31,512 nt of DNA from Pseudomonadota bacterium (GTDB lineage Bacteria > Pseudomonadota > Alphaproteobacteria > Rhizobiales > Rhizobiaceae), in contig JAEWPB010000035.1 in assembly GCA_023399465.1 (NCBI GenBank), positions 1 through 31,512 of the forward strand. The letters are read 5' to 3'. How positions within the stretch are numbered: the first letter of the stretch is position 1; each line of letters opens with the position of its first letter. The translations under genes and the position numbers were made by a program. The notes below the pieces were generated by a model, which worked only from the letters and a program-made list of their open reading frames with translations, did no database searches and had not been told where the DNA came from. Below, piece after piece: positions 16,319-24,122 of the stretch.

Positions 16319-18205
16319 ATGATCATCACCGTGCGGCTGTCTCCGGGCGTCTTCCAGAGCAGCGAGCGGCTGCGCGCGATCTGCGAGGTCATTCCGCACG
16401 ATCTCTTCGACATCACGATCATCGACTATGGGACCGAGGCGATGTATCGCGCGCCGCTCGACGAACTCGAGCAGGCCGGACATTACGTGATCCGCCATCC
16501 CGCCCCTCACCCGACCTTCAGCATCGGCCAGGCGCGGGACTATGGCGTCCAGGTGGCACGCCAGCCGGTGGTGATGTTCCATGACATCGACTTTCACGCC
16601 CCGACCGAGATCTATCGCGGCATTCACGCCGAAGCCGAGCGGCGCGGTCTCGACCGGATGACGAAGGACTTCTTCTGCGTGCCGGTGCTGTTTCTCACCG
16701 AGCGCGGCACGAAGACCTATCACGCCAGCGCCGAAAAAGGCCGGCATCTGCCGGTGGCGCCGACGCTCGAGGCCATCCGCGCCGCCGACAGCCTGATGCA
16801 GTTCCCTTCCTACGGCAGCTCGGCGATGGTCATCAACCGCCACCACTATCTCGCCACCGGCGGCCACGACCGGCGGTTTTTCGGCCATGGCGCCGAGGAT
16901 TTCGACCTGCTGCATCGACTTGCGGCACTCCATCCGAAGGGCGAGCGCCCGCCGAACTACTATATCGACTACAAGCACAAGGACATCGTGCCCTATCGCG
17001 GGTTCCGGCCCTATTTCGCCAAGTACGGGCTCGACGTGCTCGAACGCGGCCTCTATCTGGTCCACCGCTGGCATCCCGTCCGCGAGGCAAAGGACTATCG
17101 CCGCCGGCGCAAGAACTTCGCCCTGCTGCGCAAGGTGATGAAGGAGTTCGACCGCAAGCACGCCCATCTGCGCCCGCTTCCCGATCTCAATGACGGCACG
17201 CGCCTGCTCCTGCTTTGCGATGAGCGCCACCCGACCTTCGGAGCGCTCCGGCAATATCTCTCGCTTTTCGGTGACTACATCGCCGTGGCCGAGAACCGGT
17301 TCAAGCGACCCGACGCGCTTCTCGCTTTCGTGCGCGAACAAGCGGTGGACGCCGTGCTGGTACCGGACCCCTATGCGAACGACGCCCGCCTAGCACTCTA
17401 CCGTGGTCTTCGCGAAAACGGCATCACGGCGATCGCCTTCGACCGCGGCGCCCTTCCCGGCAGCTGGTTCTTCGATGCGCATGGATACAAGGCGGCAAGC
17501 ACGAGCTATGCCGCCGAACACTGGCGCACGACACCGGCAGAGACGGAAGACCAGCAGGTCGACGAGATTATCCGCCAGCTGAGCGAGCGCGCGACGAAAG
17601 GCGACGCCGGTGCAGCGCTGCGTCGGCGATTGGCACCGAACGGCGAGCGGATCCTGCTGATCGTCCTGCAGGACCCGGCGCATGGATCGGTTCGCCATTT
17701 CGCGGGACCGGCGCGAGACTGGAACGGTTTCCTCGCATCCGCCGGCCGGATAGCCGAGGCCTTGCAGGCTGAGGGATGGAAGACGGTCGCACGGCTGCAG
17801 CAGGCGGACACTGCGGCGCCGGAACTCGCGGCGACCACCATCCTGCCTGCCGATACCGACGGCTGCCAGCTCATCGGCCTCGCGGACGCCGTGCTGACCC
17901 TCAATGCCGATGCTGGTCTCGTGGCCCTTGCGCTCGGCAAGCCGGTCGTCGCTCTTGGAGACGCGTTCTATTGCCAGCAGGGCCTTGCGCTTCCGGCGCC
18001 CGATGCCGCCACGGCAGTCGACATGCTGTCATCGATCCAGGCCCCGGACGAGCGGACGGTCCGGCAATTCCTGCGTCACCTCGCCGAAAACGTCTACAGC
18101 TTCGGCAAGGGGACATACCGGACGAAGAAGCGCCTGTTCCGTCCGGCCGAGCTGCAACTGGCGGCGCTCGATCTCGACAGTATCGGCACCGGCCCGGCGC
18201 AGTGA
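16319..18205 (+). CDS. Two-domain capsule glycosyltransferase, candidate capsule polymerase (GT-A plus KpsS/KpsC-like domain)
   Basis: A 628-residue cytoplasmic or membrane-associated protein. Residues 1 to about 290 form a GT-A (GT2-like) glycosyltransferase: HDID at 88-91 is the metal/nucleotide-sugar DxD motif, HGAEDFDLLHRL at about 191-202 carries the acceptor ED pair, and HRWHP at 249-253 is a typical metal-binding end. Residues ~294-628 resemble Caps_synth/KpsS-type GT-B enzymes: RGALPGSWFFDAHGY (376-390) and ADAVLTLNADAGLVALALGKPVVALG (about 523-548). The K-x-HP motif expected near residues 490-496 is absent; the sequence there reads KTVARLQQAD. I start at 16319 because the 26 upstream codons back to the ATG at 16241 use rare codons and are arginine-rich. 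As the only chain-building enzyme in the locus besides KpsC and KpsS, it probably polymerises the capsule. The sugars are unknown. Confidence 0.75.
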   Translation: MIITVRLSPGVFQSSERLRAICEVIPHDLFDITIIDYGTEAMYRAPLDELEQAGHYVIRHPAPHPTFSIGQARDYGVQVARQPVVMFHDIDFHAPTEIYRGIHAEAERRGLDRMTKDFFCVPVLFLTERGTKTYHASAEKGRHLPVAPTLEAIRAADSLMQFPSYGSSAMVINRHHYLATGGHDRRFFGHGAEDFDLLHRLAALHPKGERPPNYYIDYKHKDIVPYRGFRPYFAKYGLDVLERGLYLVHRWHPVREAKDYRRRRKNFALLRKVMKEFDRKHAHLRPLPDLNDGTRLLLLCDERHPTFGALRQYLSLFGDYIAVAENRFKRPDALLAFVREQAVDAVLVPDPYANDARLALYRGLRENGITAIAFDRGALPGSWFFDAHGYKAASTSYAAEHWRTTPAETEDQQVDEIIRQLSERATKGDAGAALRRRLAPNGERILLIVLQDPAHGSVRHFAGPARDWNGFLASAGRIAEALQAEGWKTVARLQQADTAAPELAATTILPADTDGCQLIGLADAVLTLNADAGLVALALGKPVVALGDAFYCQQGLALPAPDAATAVDMLSSIQAPDERTVRQFLRHLAENVYSFGKGTYRTKKRLFRPAELQLAALDLDSIGTGPAQ

Positions 18206-18306
18206 GCGGCACCCGCGCGGTTGCGCGCTGCAACAACCCGTAATATAGCGTGATTATGCAGGTGAGGCGCGAGCGAGTAAAAGTTGCATCGCCGAACCTC
18301 CTAGAG

Positions 18307-18336
18307 TTGACACAATCTTATAGCATTCACACTATT
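18307..18336 (+). promoter_or_regulatory. Candidate promoter for kpsE-kpsM-kpsT
   Basis: A perfect TTGACA at 18307-18312 is followed after about 18 bases by ACTATT (18331-18336), a weak -10. It lies in an AT-rich patch between the polymerase candidate and kpsE and supports a kpsE start downstream of this point. The -10 assignment is uncertain. Confidence 0.4.
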
Positions 18337-18414
18337 GTGTGGGCATGGGACAGCAGAGTGGATTGGGGCGAATTCCGTGTCCCCGTCGGCTCGAATGCGA
18401 GAGCGGGAACAGTC

Positions 18415-19773
18415 GTGGAACGAAACACCACCATCACGAGGCCGGAAGCCGACGCCGAAAGCAATGTCCGCCAGTTGCCCACTGGCGAGCAGCAGCAGGC
18501 GCGCCGGGAGCAGATCCGCCGCCGCCGCTTGCGCGAAATGGCCAAGATCAAGGCCAATGCCGCCGCCCAGGAAAATCTCGACGACGACCTTTCCCTGCTC
18601 GAGTCGCCAACCCCGATCTCCGTCCCGACGATGAAGAAGGAAGTGAAGCGCGGATGGGAAGTCCAGTGGACGCCCGTGCTGTTTGCGCTGACGGTTCTCG
18701 TTCCCACCTTCTTCGTCGGCATCTATTTCGCGTTCATCGCCAGCCCGCAGTACGAGGTCGAAAGCCAGTTCGCCGTGCGCGGCGTCAACGAGTCGTCGAT
18801 GAATTCGCTCGGCCTCAGCGTGCTGACCGGGATGACCGGGCAATCGGGCGATTCCTACATCGTCAGCAGCTACATCGCCTCGAACCAGCTCTACCGCGAC
18901 ATCCGGGAAAAGCTCGATATCGACCTGCGCGATTTCTATTCGCAGGACACGATCGACTTCATGTACCGGATCAAGCCGGACATGCCGCCGGAAGAATTCA
19001 CCAGCTACTGGCAGGACATGATCAACATCAGCTACAACTCGACGACGGGTAATGTGGTGTTGCAGGTCTATGCGTTCTCCGCCGAGGACGCCAAGGTTAT
19101 CTCCGATGCGGTGCTCAAGGTCTCGGAAAGCCTGGTCAATACGCTTTCGGAGAACTCCCGCCAGCAGTTGATCGAAGTCGCCAACCAGCAGGTGGCAAGA
19201 ACAGAAGCCCGGCTGAACAAGGTGCGTGACGAAATCCGCCTGTTCCGCGAGCAGGAGCAGACCTTCGACCCGAAGGAAATCGCCAATCTCGAGGCCGGCA
19301 TCGTCTCGTCGCTGGAAAGCCAGTTGGCAACGCTGAAGACCCGGCAGCGCGCCCTGCTGAACACCGTCAGCAGCGACGCCCCGTCGGCCAAGGTGATCGA
19401 ACGCCAGATCGCGGCCCTCGAATCGCAGCTCTCCGAGCAGCGCGCCAAGGTGGGTAACGGCGAGTCCTCCGACGCGACCGCCGGCGGGAACGACAAGAAC
19501 CTCCCGGAAGTATTTACCCGATACGAAGAGCTGACGGTCGAACAGGGCTTTGCCACCACCGCCTACACGACCTCGCTGGCCGCTCTCGAAACCGCGATGG
19601 CCGAGGCGCAGAAGCAGCAGCGCTATTTCGCCACCTATGTCCAGCCGGCAGAGCCGCAGGTTGCCCTTTATCCGAAAGGCGCGATGAATACCTTCGTCGC
19701 CTTCCTGGTCTTCCTGTTCCTGTGGATCGTCGGCTATTTCGTGACCCGCTCGATCCGCGATCACGCGATCTGA
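18415..19773 (+). CDS. kpsE: Capsule polysaccharide export inner-membrane protein KpsE (PCP family, RkpR-like)
   Basis: Periplasmic adaptor of the capsule ABC exporter; it links KpsM-KpsT in the inner membrane to KpsD in the outer membrane. It has about 452 residues. After a charged cytoplasmic N-terminus rich in Arg, Gln and Glu, one membrane segment lies near residues 86-108. Then comes a large periplasmic region with long coiled-coil stretches (about 240-370) and a C-terminal membrane segment near 424-446. The motif QVALYPKGAMNTF before the last segment is the proline-rich PCP signature. The GTG at 18415 is chosen because codons upstream are rare types and a TTGACA promoter lies inside the longer reading. 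A GTG at 18358 is an alternative. Confidence 0.9.
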   Translation: MERNTTITRPEADAESNVRQLPTGEQQQARREQIRRRRLREMAKIKANAAAQENLDDDLSLLESPTPISVPTMKKEVKRGWEVQWTPVLFALTVLVPTFFVGIYFAFIASPQYEVESQFAVRGVNESSMNSLGLSVLTGMTGQSGDSYIVSSYIASNQLYRDIREKLDIDLRDFYSQDTIDFMYRIKPDMPPEEFTSYWQDMINISYNSTTGNVVLQVYAFSAEDAKVISDAVLKVSESLVNTLSENSRQQLIEVANQQVARTEARLNKVRDEIRLFREQEQTFDPKEIANLEAGIVSSLESQLATLKTRQRALLNTVSSDAPSAKVIERQIAALESQLSEQRAKVGNGESSDATAGGNDKNLPEVFTRYEELTVEQGFATTAYTTSLAALETAMAEAQKQQRYFATYVQPAEPQVALYPKGAMNTFVAFLVFLFLWIVGYFVTRSIRDHAI

Positions 19774-19801
19774 ATTCGCTAACGACCGTCGGCCCGCTTC
19801 C

Positions 19802-20593
19802 ATGCGCTCGATCAACAGACAAAGCAGCTTCGTCTACGGGATTCGCCAGAACCTGCGCGTCATCGCAGCGCTGGCGACCCGAGAGATGACGACGCGCTAC
19901 GGCCAGAAGCCGATGGGCTATCTCTGGGGCTTTGCTGAGCCGGCGGCAATGATCGGCATCTATCTCGCCGTTCACACCTTTACGGCGCATGCCACCGGCG
20001 ATGCGGCGCTGCTGTTCATGATCACCGGCATCATGACCTTCCGCATGAGCCGCGGCATTTCCGGCAAGCTCAAGGGTGCGATCTCGAACAATCAGGCGCT
20101 GCTGACTTTCCCGAACGTCAAGCCGCTCGACACCATTCTCGCCCGCGCCCTGATCGAATCCGCGCTCTGGCTGACGATCAGCCTGATCTTCTTCTCGGCG
20201 ATATCGCTCTATCTCGACAAGCGCATCATCGTCCACAAGGACGAGTTCGCGATCGCCCTGCTGGCGACGCTCTATTTCAGCTTCTGCCTCGGGGCCTTCA
20301 ATGCCGTGATCAGCATCCTGGTGCCGATCTACAGCAGCATCTGGTCGATGCTCGGCCTGCCGCTGCTGCTGGCCTCGGGGATCATGTACGTGGCGGCCGA
20401 ACTTCCGCCGGCGCTGCTGAACGTGATTATCTGGAATCCGTTCCTCCATTGCATTGAATGGGTGCGGATCGCTTCCTATCTGGACTATCATACCGTTCTC
20501 GATAAGAAATATCTGCTGACCTTCTCCTCCATTCTCCTGACAACCGCGCTGTTCCTCGAGCGCATGTACCGGCCGAAGCTGATAAGCGAATGA
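19802..20593 (+). CDS. kpsM: Capsule polysaccharide ABC transporter permease KpsM
   Basis: Inner-membrane ABC-2 permease that moves the lipid-linked capsule chain across the membrane. It has 263 residues and about six hydrophobic segments. The N-terminal amphipathic part ends in ATREMTTRYGQKPMGYLWGFAEP, the conserved start of the KpsM/Wzm family. PLLLASGIMYVAAELPP and NPFLHCIEWVR near the C-terminus are also typical. It starts 28 bases after kpsE and overlaps kpsT by four bases (ATGA). Confidence 0.94.
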   Translation: MRSINRQSSFVYGIRQNLRVIAALATREMTTRYGQKPMGYLWGFAEPAAMIGIYLAVHTFTAHATGDAALLFMITGIMTFRMSRGISGKLKGAISNNQALLTFPNVKPLDTILARALIESALWLTISLIFFSAISLYLDKRIIVHKDEFAIALLATLYFSFCLGAFNAVISILVPIYSSIWSMLGLPLLLASGIMYVAAELPPALLNVIIWNPFLHCIEWVRIASYLDYHTVLDKKYLLTFSSILLTTALFLERMYRPKLISE

Positions 20594-21261
20594 TAATATT
20601 CGACAAGGTCCGCAAAGCTTATCCGATGCCCGGCGGCGGCAGGAAGGTCATCCTCAAGGAGTTCACCGGCGTGTTCAAGCCGGGGATCAACATCGGCATC
20701 CTCGGCCACAACGGTGCCGGCAAGTCGACATTGATGAAGCTGATTTCCGGCGGCGAGGCTCCGGACGGCGGGCGCATCTATCGCGAGGGCCACATTTCCT
20801 GGCCGCTCGGGTTCAAGGGCGGCTTCCACCGCAACATGACCGGCCGCCAGAACATCAAGTTCATCTGCGACATCTACGGCAAGAAGTTCAAGCCGGTGTA
20901 CGAGTTCGTCGAGGAGTTCTCCGAACTCGGCCGTTACCTCGATACCCACGTCCGCAACTATTCGAGCGGCATGCGGGCGCGCCTGTCGTTCGGCGTCTGC
21001 ATGGCGATGGAATTCGAATATTACCTGATCGACGAGGTGATCGCGGTCGGCGACACCACCTTCAAGCGCAAATGCAAGGCCGTGTTCGAGCAGCGTCGCG
21101 AGAACGCAACCTTGATGCTGGTATCGCACTCGACCACCCTGCTGAAGGCGTTCTGCGACATCGGCGGCGTTCTGCACAACGGCCAGCTGACCTTCTACGA
21201 CACGCTCGAGGAGGCGATCGCCGTTCATGAAGGCAACCAGATGAAGGGCCTTCACGGCTGA
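20590..21261 (+). CDS. kpsT: Capsule polysaccharide ABC transporter ATPase KpsT
   Basis: Cytoplasmic ATPase of the KpsMT capsule exporter. The 223 residues match the family length and there is no C-terminal carbohydrate-binding extension of the Wzt kind, pointing to group 2 capsule export rather than O-antigen export. Walker A is GHNGAGKST (about 39-47), the signature is YSSGM (about 124-128) and Walker B is YYLIDEV (about 142-148), with the switch His in LVSHS. Confidence 0.95.
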   Translation: MIIFDKVRKAYPMPGGGRKVILKEFTGVFKPGINIGILGHNGAGKSTLMKLISGGEAPDGGRIYREGHISWPLGFKGGFHRNMTGRQNIKFICDIYGKKFKPVYEFVEEFSELGRYLDTHVRNYSSGMRARLSFGVCMAMEFEYYLIDEVIAVGDTTFKRKCKAVFEQRRENATLMLVSHSTTLLKAFCDIGGVLHNGQLTFYDTLEEAIAVHEGNQMKGLHG

Positions 21262-21445
21262 CCTCTGCCTCCTTCCAATTCCCCTTCCCCTTTTTTCCAG
21301 GGGGACGACCACCTCCAAAAACCGAACCCGATCAATGACCGGGCGGCCATTTCGTCCCCGCTATGGATTCCCCGGCTAAGCTCTTCCGCAAATGGATAGC
21401 GGTACGCGACCACCCGCGGCCCGCGCAACGGATGGAGCTTGAGAC

Positions 21446-22486
21446 ATGTCGGAGACCACGGCCAATCTGGCCCTGCCCTTTATCCTCCCCCAGCAGGCAC
21501 AGAAGCACGTCATCCATAACGATGCGCTGCAACGACTGGACGCCACCGTGCATCTGGCAATCGCCGATACGCTGACCACGCCGCCGGGTGCGCCGCAGGA
21601 AGGAAGCTGTTATCTCGTCGCAACGGGTGCCACGGGCGCGTGGGCCGGGAAGGCCGGCCGCATCGCCGCCTGGCTGGATGGCGACTGGCTGTTCCTCACG
21701 CCACGGCCCGGCTGGTGCGCCTGGTTTGGCGCCGAACAGCAGATCCGGATCTTCGATGCGGGCACATGGCAGTTCCCCCGGCTGCCTCCGCAGGGAAGCA
21801 TGCAGGAACTCGGGATCGCGGCAACTGCCGATGCCAACAATCGGCTGGCGGTTTCTTCCCCGGCAAGCCTCTTCAACAACGCCGGATCCGGCCATCAGAT
21901 CAAGGTGAACAAGGCCGCCGCCGGCGATACGGCATCGCTGCTGTTTCAAACCGGCTGGTCCGGTCGCGCGGAAATGGGCCTTGCCGGCAACGACCTGTTT
22001 TCGATCAAGGTCAGCCCGGACGGCAGCAACTGGGTGAACGGCCTTTCGATCTCGCCGGAAGGGCGCGTCCATATGCCGAACAAGCCCGCCGCCCGCGTTT
22101 CGCTCGCCGCCGGGATCACCTCGCCGGCCAACGGCACAGAGACCGGCTTCGACGCGCTGCATGTCAACCAGGGCGGCTTTGTCCTTGGCACCACGATTGG
22201 CGCCAGCACCGGCAAGCGTCTCGTCGTTCCCGCGACCGGCGCCTACCTCGTCGGTTTTTCCGCGCAGATCAATGCGACAGCTGTGCACGGCATCAGCGTC
22301 AGGGCGAACGGCAGCACCGCACTCACCGGCACAAGCGGCATCTCGACGGGCGGTAACTGGATCAAGGCAGGGGCGTCTGCGGTCGTCGTCCTCAATGCCG
22401 GCGACTGGTTATCGCTATTCCATAGCGGATCGGCGCAGGTCGACTTCGGATCGGGAAAAACCGAACTCAGCATCTTCCTGCTGTAG
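21446..22486 (+). CDS. DUF2793 domain protein, phage/gene-transfer-agent tail-protein-like
   Basis: A 346-residue protein with no signal peptide or membrane segment. The N-terminal half (LALPFILPQQAQKHVIHNDALQRLD, then GSCYLVATGATGAWAGKAGRIAAW) matches the DUF2793 pattern as I remember it; such proteins occur in alphaproteobacterial prophages and as tail-fibre-like proteins of gene transfer agents. The C-terminal ~125 residues, rich in Gly, Ala, Ser and Thr (LVVPATGAYLVGFSAQI to the end), look like a beta-sandwich of the C1q/TNF or tail-fibre type. It follows kpsT by 184 bases on the same strand and converges on kpsS. No other phage gene is nearby. A surface or capsule-binding role is inference. 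Confidence 0.75.
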   Translation: MSETTANLALPFILPQQAQKHVIHNDALQRLDATVHLAIADTLTTPPGAPQEGSCYLVATGATGAWAGKAGRIAAWLDGDWLFLTPRPGWCAWFGAEQQIRIFDAGTWQFPRLPPQGSMQELGIAATADANNRLAVSSPASLFNNAGSGHQIKVNKAAAGDTASLLFQTGWSGRAEMGLAGNDLFSIKVSPDGSNWVNGLSISPEGRVHMPNKPAARVSLAAGITSPANGTETGFDALHVNQGGFVLGTTIGASTGKRLVVPATGAYLVGFSAQINATAVHGISVRANGSTALTGTSGISTGGNWIKAGASAVVVLNAGDWLSLFHSGSAQVDFGSGKTELSIFLL

Positions 22487-22553
22487 GGTCGGCACAGGCG
22501 CCGCCGATGCGCTACTGAAAGTTCGCGCCCCTTAAGGCACCCCGCCTGTTGCA

Positions 22554-22579
22554 AAAGTCGGCGCCCGACGGGGCGCCGA
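22554..22579 (-). terminator. Rho-independent terminator after kpsS
   Basis: A perfect nine-base-pair GC-rich stem (22558-22566 with 22571-22579) closes a GACG loop. On the minus strand it is followed closely by TTTT (22557-22554). It lies ten bases beyond the kpsS stop. It may also stop plus-strand transcription coming from the DUF2793 gene, though there is no T run on that side. Confidence 0.75.
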
Positions 22580-22588
22580 GGGCAGCCG

Positions 22589-24022
22589 TCAGCCTTCGGC
22601 GGCCTTGGCAGCTTCGCGCCGGCGCGTCGACTGGTGCAATTCGACAACCGCCAAATCGCTCTCGGCTTTCATGCACACGGCGCGATGGGCCTGTTCGAGC
22701 TTGAGCAGGAGATTGTCGACCGCCAGCTCAATGCCTTCGGCAGCATAGAAATCGCCCCCGACGAGTGCTTCCTGCGCCAGCCATTCGATGTAGCGGCGCC
22801 CTTCGGCGACATTCGGCGTCTCGTCCATCGTCCAGAAGCGATCGAGCTCGATGCCCTTGTTGACGCAGTAGGCAAGCGCCGGATTGCGGTAGATCGACTG
22901 GCCGAGCACGGCAAGCCTGACACCGTGATAGATCGCCGACAGGCCGGAGGTGCTGTTGATGGTGATCATCCCCGCGGAATGGCGGGTCAGAAGCCCGAGC
23001 GAGCCGCCGTCGATGATATGGACGCGGTCGCTGACGTCATTGAGCTTGCACAACTGCCGGATGAACTGGGCATCGCGGCTATGGCCGCGCTCCATCGGGT
23101 GGATCTTGAAGACCAGATGCGCCGACGGCGGGGCATTGCGGGCAAACGATACGATGGATTTCAGGATCAGCTTCTGGTTGTTCCAGCTCTTGGCCGGACG
23201 ACCGAGTTGGCTGTCGTCATGGACCTGCAGCGGCACGAGGAAGTACTTCTTGTCGTGATACTCGAGCAGCCGCTCGGTCATGCGGTAGTTGCGCCCGACA
23301 TTGGCGAACTTGCGATAGTAATTCTTGACCCAGTAGATGCCCTCGGAAACCAGCGTGCGCTTGTTCTTGTGGAACAGCTTGCGCTCGCCGACCGTCGACA
23401 GGAGGGCGCGGACCGTGAAATACAGGAAGGCATAGGAAGCCATCGACGCGAAGGACGAAGGACAGGGCAAGGCCTTCGGCAGTCCCTGGCGCTCGTCGTC
23501 GACGTCCTTGGGCGGCAGCTTGCCGGCAATCGGCGAACGCCAGTTGTTGCCGCCGAATTCCATCGTCACATAGCCGGGACGCAGATAGCCTTCCTCAAGA
23601 CAGAGGGCCGGGATGCCAAGCGCCGCACACTGGTCGAGCGCCGTGTGATGCAATTCGCGCTCGCAGCCGAAGAGCACGACGAAATCGAAGCCGTTTTCCT
23701 GCAGGACGCTGGCGATCCAGCCCTTCCACACGCTCGCCGGACCGGCAAAATGCAGGGCCTTGTCGCGACGGGTGAACAGCCGGTCGCCGGCGTTGAAGCA
23801 CACGCGCCACGTGTCGAAGCCGTTGGCGTTCAGCTTGTCCTGGGCGTGCTTGAAAAACGGACCGACCGGCCCCTGGAGAAGCAATACGCGCGGCGCTGCC
23901 TTCTCGGGGAACTTGCGACGAAAGGGGCGAAAGCGTTCGAGCTTGATCGGCTCCGACGCCCCCCCAGTTGTCTGTGCCGCGACTTCCCCGGAAATCGCCA
24001 ATGGATCATCAGTTGCACGCAT
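22589..24022 (-). CDS. kpsS: Capsule beta-Kdo transferase KpsS (LipB-like)
   Basis: KpsS adds the first beta-linked Kdo to phosphatidylglycerol, starting the conserved poly-Kdo linker of ABC-exported capsules. It has 477 residues, longer than the E. coli protein (about 390), mainly through an N-terminal extension of about 45 residues. Key features of the Caps_synth GT-B family are EEGYLRPGYVT (about 143-153), VPLQVHDDSQL (about 263-273), the catalytic-region KIHP (about 306-309) and NSTSGLSAIYHG (about 352-363). I use the ATG at 24022; a TTG three codons upstream is possible. It follows kpsC by 100 bases in the same direction. Confidence 0.9.
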   Translation of the reverse strand: MRATDDPLAISGEVAAQTTGGASEPIKLERFRPFRRKFPEKAAPRVLLLQGPVGPFFKHAQDKLNANGFDTWRVCFNAGDRLFTRRDKALHFAGPASVWKGWIASVLQENGFDFVVLFGCERELHHTALDQCAALGIPALCLEEGYLRPGYVTMEFGGNNWRSPIAGKLPPKDVDDERQGLPKALPCPSSFASMASYAFLYFTVRALLSTVGERKLFHKNKRTLVSEGIYWVKNYYRKFANVGRNYRMTERLLEYHDKKYFLVPLQVHDDSQLGRPAKSWNNQKLILKSIVSFARNAPPSAHLVFKIHPMERGHSRDAQFIRQLCKLNDVSDRVHIIDGGSLGLLTRHSAGMITINSTSGLSAIYHGVRLAVLGQSIYRNPALAYCVNKGIELDRFWTMDETPNVAEGRRYIEWLAQEALVGGDFYAAEGIELAVDNLLLKLEQAHRAVCMKAESDLAVVELHQSTRRREAAKAAEG

Positions 24023-24122
24023 ATCGGCCAAGTATCTTTTTCAGCGATGAAATAATATTTCCCTCCCCGGATTTTTCGCACAGGTTGCAGTCTTTATCAA
24101 CACGCACGCCCGCCGATCCCGA

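Noticed and set aside
15905..17341. 478-codon minus-strand frame across the MmcQ gene and the glycosyltransferase
   Set aside because: Spans two real plus-strand genes and their intergenic DNA; no recognisable domain.
18301..19815. 504-codon minus-strand frame opposite kpsE
   Set aside because: Antisense of kpsE and composed of Gly/Arg/Asp-rich sequence without motifs.
22634..24055. 473-codon plus-strand frame opposite kpsS
   Set aside because: Antisense of kpsS, which carries the full Kdo-transferase motif set.
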